A stretch of DNA of 64,000 nucleotides from an uncultured bacterium (GTDB lineage: Bacteria; Bacillota; Clostridia; Oscillospirales; Acutalibacteraceae): contig CAJMRT010000004.1 in assembly GCA_905215855.1 (NCBI GenBank), positions 1 to 64,000 on the forward strand, given 5' to 3'. A program made the position numbers and the translations under genes. The notes beneath the pieces are model-generated. The model was not told the DNA's origin, made no database searches, and was given only the letters and a program-made list of their open reading frames with translations. Positions 57,734 to 64,000 of the stretch are shown one piece after another. Numbering within the stretch: the first letter of the stretch is position 1; every line of letters begins with the position of its first letter.

Positions 57734-58627
57734 TCATTTTTTCTGTAATTCTTTTTTCAGAAAATCAACAATCTTATTCGAGCGATTTTTAATCACATTT
57801 GTGGCTTTTAGCAGATAATCCCTCAGAATGTTTAAATATTCCTGATCTTGATAATAGCTTTCGCCTTGACGATATTTGCGCTCTGCTGTGATTAATAGTC
57901 TTCTTTTTAAAGGAGTACAAAAAAGTAATTTGGGCTGTCCATTTTCAAAATAATCCTCCAAGAAAAATCTTTTTTCCCATTTACTGATATCTAAAAAAGC
58001 TGGGTCATATTCTTGATTACGGTTTAATTGCATCTCAAATTTTGTAAAATGATTATCATCAGCTTTTATTTTATCTTGATATTTCTTGATGGCTAACAAG
58101 AACCAATCAAAGTAATCTCTCATTCCCTCGCAATCGTTGCTGTTATAGTAACATGCTCTTGCGCCGTTTATTCCGTATTTTATTGTACTTCGGTTAGGGA
58201 TTATAATGAAATTTCCTACCCAATGGTAAGTTTTCTCAAATTCCTTTATTTTTGACCACAGTTCAAGATCTTTGTCTGCGCCAAATAGTTTTGCTCGGTA
58301 TGCGAAATCATTTTCTTTGCTTTTTTTACCAATCAAGGAGCCAAACGAATTCATTGTATCCCCGCGAAAAGCATAAGTTCCTTCCATGTTCCAAGGTCCC
58401 ATATTTTCGAATTTCAAGTCATAAATTTCGCCCCACAGAATAATGTAGATTGCCTTCATGATTAGTGTCATATCAGGATCAATATCTCCAATAAACTTTG
58501 AAAGTTCATCAAAACAATACGTCCTCAGACCTTCGACATCTCCAGCTAAAATTTCCTCCACAAATTTGCCTAACAGCTCCAATGCTTTTGTGTAATCTTT
58601 TGTTTTTTCATACTGTTCTCTTTTCAT
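57734..58627 (-). CDS. Hypothetical protein
   Basis: A 297-residue protein that I cannot assign. It is soluble, rich in Tyr, Trp, Lys and Asp, with recognisable blocks WGEIYDLKFENMGPWN near residue 70, IPNRSTIKYGINGARACYYN near 147 and a basic C-terminus. No nuclease, kinase or ATPase motif is visible. It is 6 bases from the next gene upstream (58634), so these two are surely translated together. Confidence 0.65.
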   Translation of the reverse strand: MKREQYEKTKDYTKALELLGKFVEEILAGDVEGLRTYCFDELSKFIGDIDPDMTLIMKAIYIILWGEIYDLKFENMGPWNMEGTYAFRGDTMNSFGSLIGKKSKENDFAYRAKLFGADKDLELWSKIKEFEKTYHWVGNFIIIPNRSTIKYGINGARACYYNSNDCEGMRDYFDWFLLAIKKYQDKIKADDNHFTKFEMQLNRNQEYDPAFLDISKWEKRFFLEDYFENGQPKLLFCTPLKRRLLITAERKYRQGESYYQDQEYLNILRDYLLKATNVIKNRSNKIVDFLKKELQKK

Positions 58628-58633
58628 TATTTC

Positions 58634-59176
58634 TTATCCTTTCTTTCCCATTAGTTCTTGATCTATGGCAACCTTAGTTGCTCGATGGTAATCCCAGGCT
58701 CTGTGGACATAATAAAAAATGGGTTTATATACATCAAGAATTTGCTGCACACTATAATTAAGAATGTGGTTCATAGATTCCTGAAAATGCTGAGAGAAAA
58801 TCTCATAACGCATCATACAGCCATTAAAAACATCACCAGCTGTTTCATCCATGATGAATGTATGTTCATAAAGTGAATTGCAATCATACGATAGATGCAT
58901 ATTAAGGTAATTAATAATCCTCGCTGCTCGTATTGCTTCCTCTTTATTATGTACAACTGGCTGGCCATAGTAAGACTGGCAGTACAAATATTCATCTTTA
59001 AAGCGAACACAAGTTTCAACACATCCACTAAATATTTCTGGAATTTCTGTGAATAGATACAATGTGTCTAGCGATTCTATTTTTATAGGTCTGTTTTCTT
59101 CATTCAGATATCTGAAATGAATATTCTTTTCTTTGAAATATTGCAAGATTACTTTTTTAATTTCTTCTTTTAACAT
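58634..59176 (-). CDS. Hypothetical protein
   Basis: A 180-residue soluble protein of unknown function. The start is ATG 59176 with GAGGTG 6 bases upstream, in preference to the GTG at 59185. Residues 45-70 (CVETCVRFKDEYLYCQSYYG) and the extended helix at the C-terminus may suggest a small sensor-type alpha/beta fold, but nothing specific. It is the first gene of the accessory group on the minus strand. Confidence 0.65.
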   Translation of the reverse strand: MLKEEIKKVILQYFKEKNIHFRYLNEENRPIKIESLDTLYLFTEIPEIFSGCVETCVRFKDEYLYCQSYYGQPVVHNKEEAIRAARIINYLNMHLSYDCNSLYEHTFIMDETAGDVFNGCMMRYEIFSQHFQESMNHILNYSVQQILDVYKPIFYYVHRAWDYHRATKVAIDQELMGKKG

Positions 59177-59331
59177 TGGTGCCACCTCTACCTTTTTTAT
59201 ACTTAATTATAATAATTTTAAATCATTTTTTGATTTAAATTGTATTAGCGATACTCGTTAACTAAAAAAAGTTACAAATACTTCTTTTTCCTTTAAAGTC
59301 CAAGTTGTTTTTCTAAACAGACCACTGCAAT

Positions 59332-59379
59332 AAAAAAACTGTTGTGCAAAATAGATTCCTTTTGTCTATACCACAACAG
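59332..59379 (-). terminator. Terminator of the WYL gene
   Basis: On the minus strand CTGTTGTG (59379-59372) pairs with CACAACAG (59346-59339), with an inner ATAGA/TCTAT stem, then TTTTTTT. The gap 59177-59389 holds no gene. Confidence 0.8.
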
Positions 59380-59389
59380 CCTTATATAA

Positions 59390-60580
59390 TTATTCTGATT
59401 TATCTTTTTTGAGTTTTTTCAATGCTGTTTCTATTCTTTCTATTACTATCTTTTTTAACTGAGCCCCTTCTAAAATTTCTATACATTCGATGTATTGCAT
59501 TACCCAAAATGAAAATGCATTCACATTTATATTGGGAAATTTTATTTTCAGCATTTTTACATTTTCTGACTTGTATTCGCCTTGAATTTCATATAAACCG
59601 TTTTGATTTAAATCATCATCTTTTGTCGCTCCGAACCAGTCAAAAATCTGTGTAAGTTGATCTGCTTTAAATCCTAACACGATAGTTTCTTTTTTACCAG
59701 AATAAAAATACGGATTTGAATAAATAAATTTTAGGGGGTTATTACTTTCCTCTACAACAGGTTTTACACTGCCTTCGTTATCCATCACTGTAATTTCTGA
59801 CATTAAATCAATTCGGAAATAATAAAATTTCTTTACATTTTTTCCTATAAATGCCATCAAATAATATCTACCATTATTCATCATAATCCGAAATGGAGAT
59901 ACACACCTTTCTTGATTGCCGAAATTAAGTTTTACTTTCTTATTAATATAATCATAGAATGCTAATTTGAATTTAATTTTCTTATGCTTATTAATAGCTT
60001 GTTGTATTTTCGATACATTTTCCATAACATCAATTTCGTCAATTTTTCCATCAATATCTGAATTATTTAGTTCGAAAAGTTCTTCTTCAAAATCTCTTGC
60101 CTCTTTCACAGCACCTTGTCCAAAGGTTTTGCTCAGTGCAACATAATATTCCCGTTTGATTGCCGGACCCAATATTTTTGAATATGTAACAGAATCTGCT
60201 AAATACTTTGCAAAAGTTGGAATATCTACAGTTTCCGCTATTTCTCCCAACTTTTTTTCATACCAGTATCCAACGATTTTCTTTCCTCGCTTTGTCCTCT
60301 TGAATCCTATCTTACTATCGCTTATAATTTTGTAACCATATTCATAATTCTTGTCCTCTTTTACTATATCCTTATCTATGTACTTATCTATTTCTTCTGC
60401 ATTCTTGCCAATCAGTCTGCGTAGATTTCTTACTAATGTACCTTTAGCAGGCAGTGAGCTTCCCTCTAAAATGAATTTTTCTTCCATTATGGCACAAATT
60501 TCATTTATTTCGGAGGGCTCAAATTTAGTTCCATTTGTGGATTTTATAAAATCTATGCATTCTTGTTCTGTCAACTTCAT
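59390..60580 (-). CDS. WYL-domain protein
   Basis: A 396-residue protein with a WYL-like domain near residues 215-270: SPFRIMMNNGRYYLMAFIG followed by the basic FYYFRIDLM block. The C-terminal part matches the WCX extension of these regulators. The N-terminal 130 residues do not look like a standard DeoR helix-turn-helix. WYL proteins often sense ligands such as nucleotides in defence loci and regulate their neighbours; here it lies next to an accessory gene group and an IS30 element. Confidence 0.78.
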   Translation of the reverse strand: MKLTEQECIDFIKSTNGTKFEPSEINEICAIMEEKFILEGSSLPAKGTLVRNLRRLIGKNAEEIDKYIDKDIVKEDKNYEYGYKIISDSKIGFKRTKRGKKIVGYWYEKKLGEIAETVDIPTFAKYLADSVTYSKILGPAIKREYYVALSKTFGQGAVKEARDFEEELFELNNSDIDGKIDEIDVMENVSKIQQAINKHKKIKFKLAFYDYINKKVKLNFGNQERCVSPFRIMMNNGRYYLMAFIGKNVKKFYYFRIDLMSEITVMDNEGSVKPVVEESNNPLKFIYSNPYFYSGKKETIVLGFKADQLTQIFDWFGATKDDDLNQNGLYEIQGEYKSENVKMLKIKFPNINVNAFSFWVMQYIECIEILEGAQLKKIVIERIETALKKLKKDKSE

Positions 60581-60704
60581 TTTTTTGTATCCTTTCTGCC
60601 TGTTGAACTGTTCTATTAGATAATTTTCGCTTTATTTATATTATAATATACCTATTTACTAAAATTTTCAAATTGATTTTAGGCGCAAATTGCAATAGCA
60701 AGTT

Positions 60705-61914
60705 GAAACAATTTTTTAAGAATATCATGTTCATTGAAGCAGATATTTGTAAGTCACCGCAGTAAGGAATGTTGTATCAAATATTTAAGTAGCGTATATT
60801 CTATCTAACTGAGTTTCAAACAGTTCCTCAGGTGTGTGATAGTTAAGAATTTTTCTTGGCAGTCCATTGATTGCATCAGAAAAGAAGAGTATGTCTTCTG
60901 CACTATAGTCATCTATGCTTTTCCCTTTAGGAATGAACCGTCTTAACATTTTGTTGTGACATTCATTAGTTCCTTTTTCACAAGATGTGTATGGATGGGT
61001 AAAGTACACAGATGTTCCGTTATTCTCTATTTTAGACAGATTGGCAAACTCAGAACCATTGTCGCCTGTGATACTTTTAAACACTTCGGATTTCTTAGTT
61101 CCAAAGCGATTAATCAGGTTTTGTAGGGCTTCATCCATATCCATTGATGAATGATCTTTTATTTTTATCCACAAAGACATTCGTGTTTTTCTTTCAACTA
61201 TTGTCATTATGGCCGGTTCTGTATCTTTCTTTTTGCCAAGTACACTGTCTATTTACCAGTGACCGAATTCTTCTCTTGAATTTACTGTTTCAGGGCGTTC
61301 TTCAATACTTTTGCCCAGTATTTTTCTGTTTTTTCGAGTGCTTGAGAATTTGGTGTTTCGCTTAAGCTTTTCCGGTAAATTTATGTTTTTGATTGGCAGT
61401 AAGCCCAAATCCACATAGTTGTAAAGAGTTTTGGTACATACCATTTCATCAGTTGAAAATAGATTGTTTTCTTTGGCATATCCGACACTGGCATCTAACG
61501 ACCAACCTTTTTTGGTAAACATTTCGACTACATAATTGAGAAATTCAACACATTCAAGGCAACGGTAGTTTCTTTTACTGTTTGCTCTCATGTCTTTGTA
61601 TTTCTGTTCAGCTATTTCAGGCTTATACCTTTTGACTTTGCCGTTATGCAAATACACAGTTCCACACTGTACCTCTTTATTGATTGTGTTGTACGGACGA
61701 TGAAGTTCTTTAGCTATTTTGTAAATCGACCAATGGTCTATATTAAGCCTGATTGATATATAGTATCGTTCTTCTCTTGTTAAGCGTTGACCTTTCTTGT
61801 GGTTTGGTGTAAAATTAAGTGTATCCATAGTGACGGTTTCCTTTCGGATTTTTGTTGTGGTAACTTAATTCTACTACGAAATCGTTTCTATGGATATTCT
61901 TTTTTTATTGTTTC
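60705..61914 (-). mobile_element. IS30-family insertion sequence (about 1.2 kb)
   Basis: Terminal inverted repeats: left 60705-60726 and right 61893-61914, sharing GAAACAAT at the ends and GAATATC inside (17 of 22 matching, the mismatches all in the AT core). The transposase gene occupies most of the inside on the minus strand and is interrupted by a stop codon, so the copy is probably immobile unless supplied in trans. I see no clear target duplication. Confidence 0.8.
60785..61828 (-). pseudogene. IS30 transposase with an in-frame stop
   Basis: The N-terminal part (61828 downward) carries the IS30 helix-turn-helix (LTREERYYISIRL...IYKIAKELHRPYNTINKEV in two blocks). It ends at EEFGHW followed by TAA at 61253-61255. 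The same frame goes on with IDSVLGKKK, TGDNGSEFAN (second catalytic Asp) and GKSIDDY. IS30 proteins have GHWE-x-D here, so GAA probably became TAA, one codon before the first catalytic region. The rebuilt protein would be about 347 residues. Confidence 0.88.
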
Positions 61915-61936
61915 ATCTTCATTTTACATACTGCGA

Positions 61937-62028
61937 TTACATTTTATTTAACAATTCCTGTTTCTTTATATTAAATTCTTCGTCAGTTAAGATGCCTGCT
62001 TCTCTCATATCAAAAAACTTTTTAATTG
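61937..62028 (-). pseudogene. SHOCT-domain remnant
   Basis: On the minus strand the frame ending with TAA at 61937-61939 reads IKKFFDMREAGILTDEEFNI then KKQELLNKM, a typical C-terminal SHOCT domain. Two codons before it is an in-frame TAG and no gene body remains. It lies just outside the IS30 right end, so the parent gene was probably lost around the insertion. Confidence 0.6.
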
Positions 62029-62113
62029 ACTATGATTGATACAAATGAATGAATATTGCAAATCTAAAAACTTAAATATATAAAAAATGTTCAAGAAAAT
62101 CTCCGAAAAAGTA

Positions 62114-62142
62114 TTGACATTCAGGGTAACAAAATATATAAT
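62114..62142 (+). promoter_or_regulatory. Perfect promoter of the RHH/HhH gene, with long leader
   Basis: TTGACA (62114-62119), 17-bp spacer, TATAAT (62137-62142). The roughly 200-base leader contains a perfect hairpin GCTCTGACT-GTAA-AGTCAGAGC (about 62254-62275) without a T-tract. Confidence 0.75.
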
Positions 62143-62353
62143 ACGATTACAGCGAAGTTAAAGTAACATTATGCAGGCGTTTAATATCTGTGCTTTATAC
62201 TTTTGCAGACGCTTACTCGATAGAACTATGATTTTTATCGGGGAAAAAGAAAAAGCTCTGACTGTAAAGTCAGAGCGGGATGTAGCAGAGAGAGGCGTAC
62301 TTGTCAACACTGCTCTTTGCTCAGCAAAATAATTATATCATATAAATTGTTAT

Positions 62354-63406
62354 GTGACAAGAGAAACGGAGGTCTATTTTACGGCTTATATTAGAAAAAC
62401 AAACAATCCAAAGTTGGGAAGACCGAGTGCAAATCTTAATTATGAGATAAAAGTAAGGGTTGATGACAAACTAAATAATCAGCTGGAAGAATATGCTAAA
62501 AATCATAATACTTTGAAAGCTGTTGTAATAAGGGAGGTTTTGTCATCTTTTCTTGCACAAAATCTTGCAGACGGCAAATTAAACAATAAGGAGAGTATAA
62601 ATATGGATGTTAATTCAACAAGTACACTTCGTTTTGCAATAACAGTAATGAATAAATTAACCCGTGCTGTTGTTTCCAGAACACCTAAAGAGTGCGAGGA
62701 ACATAACAATCGCAAAGCAATGCTTTGGGAAAATACTTTCATCAAAAAACAGTATGATCAGAGGTTAGAGGGCAAAAAGTTTAGTATTGAAGACCATATC
62801 AAAGCAATGGTTTATGCAATGCTTACCTCTGACACTCAGTGGAAATCACTTGAAGAATATTTTAACGACAAAGGCGAGATATTTTTAATTGATGAACTTT
62901 TTCATAATTACAATCCTGAATATGTTATGAGCTGTAATCCTGAAGAGTTAGCCAAAAGCATCAAAGGATTGGTTGGTGTCGGCAGATTTACCAAAATTCA
63001 GATGGAAGCTTTAATTAACATAAATATTCCTAAGTTGCTTGAAATTGAAGAGCAGTACGGCAGTGTTGATGATTTCTACAATACATTTATTAAAAACGAC
63101 GGTACTCTTAAAAGCCTTGTCAGAACTCTCTCAGACGGTAAAAGCGAAAATAAGTTAGTACGATTGGATGTGTCCGGTGTTACTGAATATTTGAGAAATC
63201 TCGGTTACGATATTGGCAGACCGGACTCACATACAAGAAAAATTTTAGGCTGTAACGGCTTAGGACTTTTTGATTTTGAAATAGTACCGGAAACCAGAGC
63301 TTATGAAGTTATTGACGCAATTGCCGAGTTAGCAAAAATTATGGGTAAGTCTGCTACCGAGGTCGATTACATTTTGTGGTTGTACTGTACTGAAGTCGGT
63401 TTTTAA
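62354..63406 (+). CDS. Ribbon-helix-helix/HhH-GPD-like protein
   Basis: A 350-residue protein from GTG 62354; the true start is uncertain because GGAGG lies at 62368-62372 inside the frame with no ordinary start codon 5-9 bases after it. Residues about 30-75 (YEIKVRVDDKLNNQLEEYA and following) look like a ribbon-helix-helix DNA-binding region. The C-terminal 200 residues have a helix-hairpin-helix-like segment (LVGVGRFTKIQMEAL) and RPDSHTRKILGCNGLG, similar to the D-(T/S)-H-x-x-K/R loop of HhH-GPD base-excision glycosylases or Tag. Function uncertain; a DNA glycosylase or a DNA-binding regulator are the options. Confidence 0.6.
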   Translation: MTRETEVYFTAYIRKTNNPKLGRPSANLNYEIKVRVDDKLNNQLEEYAKNHNTLKAVVIREVLSSFLAQNLADGKLNNKESINMDVNSTSTLRFAITVMNKLTRAVVSRTPKECEEHNNRKAMLWENTFIKKQYDQRLEGKKFSIEDHIKAMVYAMLTSDTQWKSLEEYFNDKGEIFLIDELFHNYNPEYVMSCNPEELAKSIKGLVGVGRFTKIQMEALININIPKLLEIEEQYGSVDDFYNTFIKNDGTLKSLVRTLSDGKSENKLVRLDVSGVTEYLRNLGYDIGRPDSHTRKILGCNGLGLFDFEIVPETRAYEVIDAIAELAKIMGKSATEVDYILWLYCTEVGF

Positions 63407-63443
63407 ATGTAGGAAAATAGTTCAACGATAAGGAGGAAAGGTA

Positions 63444-64000
63444 TTGTTGCCGGATAAAGAAAGTAATATAATGTTAAAGGATATTCATTGTCCTTATTGT
63501 AATGAAAACGGAGCAATCTTGCTTAGCAAAACAACTTCTAAAAAGATTTCATTGCAGTTACCTGCTTTTGGACTAAAGTTTTTGTTTTCACTTTTTTATC
63601 TGTCAATCGTTCATATATTTATAAATGGTTTTAAGTTAATTGAAGCTAAAAAGGTGATAAATAGCATATCATATGCTTTTTGTCCAAATTGCGGAAATAC
63701 ATACTCTATGGCTCCACCTGAAACCATAAAGGCGGAAACGCATGAACCTAAATTTTACAGAGTTGAGCAAGGCAAAGTGGTTATGGGTTTGTGTAAAGGT
63801 ATTTCAGAATATACGGGAATTTCATTGCTATGGATTCGCATAATTACTTTTTTATATGCTTTAACAATTGTAGGTGCAATGTTGTATTTCTTGATTGGTG
63901 CCTGTGTGCCTTTTAAAGAAAATGCAGAAAACTTTCGTAAAGATAAAAAACTGTATAGGGTAAATAATGGCAAAGACATTTTGGGACTTTGTAAGGGCTT
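63444..64000 (+). CDS. Zinc-ribbon / PspC-domain membrane protein (partial, runs off the window)
   Basis: From TTG 63444 (GGAGG 7 bases upstream) the frame stays open to the end, 185 residues. Cys pairs CPYC near residue 17 and CPNC near 83 could form one zinc ribbon, but they are split by a hydrophobic segment (FGLKFLFSLFYLSIVHIF). Then comes a PspC domain (RVEQGKVVMGLCKGISEYTGISLLWIRI, in two blocks, and a membrane helix) and the beginning of a second PspC repeat (VNNGKDILGLCKG). PspC domains act in envelope-stress sensing; the rest lies outside the window. Confidence 0.75.
   Translation, partial: MLPDKESNIMLKDIHCPYCNENGAILLSKTTSKKISLQLPAFGLKFLFSLFYLSIVHIFINGFKLIEAKKVINSISYAFCPNCGNTYSMAPPETIKAETHEPKFYRVEQGKVVMGLCKGISEYTGISLLWIRIITFLYALTIVGAMLYFLIGACVPFKENAENFRKDKKLYRVNNGKDILGLCKG

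Noticed and set aside
55816..59176. Toxin-antitoxin or restriction-modification system in the accessory group
   Set aside because: No methyltransferase, nuclease or typical toxin/antitoxin motifs are visible; only phosphoesterase signatures can be supported.
49197..61828. UAA read as an amino acid (codon reassignment), suggested by two genes with in-frame TAA
   Set aside because: Many intact genes here end in TAA, for example trx and ogt, so TAA is a normal stop; two independent mutations or read errors are simpler.

Overview
The window is chromosomal DNA of a low-GC, Gram-positive anaerobe. The gene set fits a gut Clostridia member of the Ruminococcaceae/Oscillospiraceae type: a V-type ATPase, ferredoxin-type sulfite reductase, SbcCD, SdpRI, AzlCD, LytTR/GHKL two-component signalling, and strong AGGAGG ribosome sites with some TTG and GTG starts. 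I cannot name the species. I saw no rRNA operon, tRNA or CRISPR array.

Layout. (1) 1-10.4 kb: an Rrf2 regulator is divergent from an eleven-gene sulfur operon (metY, sir, tusA, trx, hcyS, hcyF, hcyD, trxB, aprA, aprB, cysD, cysN; twelve counting trxB). Read together, the genes take sulfate to APS, sulfite and sulfide, load the sulfur on the carrier protein HcyS as a thiocarboxylate, and use it to make homocysteine. (2) 10.4-14.9 kb: a TM2 protein, an unknown protein, Ogt, an AgrC/AgrA-like kinase and LytTR regulator, a 13-codon hydrophobic micro-ORF, and a VanZ-like protein. Three near-identical operators with an exact 21-bp half-site period lie here and look like the LytTR regulon. (3) 14.9-25 kb, minus strand: an RsbW-like kinase, a STAS protein, a MATE exporter fused to an RsbW-like kinase domain, and a 2443-residue C-A-T-C-A-T-reductase NRPS expected to release a dipeptide aldehyde. 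(4) 25.4-39.5 kb: AzlCD, SbcDC, a ZIP metal transporter, an unusual P1B-type ATPase with a small partner, SdpRI, enolase with a structured leader, a second MATE exporter and a GNAT acetyltransferase. (5) 39.5-48.2 kb: a complete V-type ATPase operon (H-I-K-E-C-F-A-B-D), probably sodium-translocating. (6) 48.3-55.4 kb: a 5S-rRNA-like element, YbaK, a methyltransferase broken by a stop codon, an RND exporter with a large coiled-coil insertion, its TetR regulator, and a low-molecular-weight tyrosine phosphatase. (7) 55.4-64 kb: an AT-rich accessory region starting at an array of 10-bp iterons and inverted repeats, with two phosphoesterases, three unknown proteins, a WYL protein, a broken IS30 element, a SHOCT remnant, a ribbon-helix-helix/HhH-GPD-like protein and a PspC-domain protein that runs off the window.

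The best candidates for less-described biology are the NRPS operon with its built-in partner-switch proteins, the LytTR-controlled micro-ORF, the sulfate-to-homocysteine operon, and several structured RNA elements (enolase leader, 5S-like element, chained hairpins near 37.3 kb).
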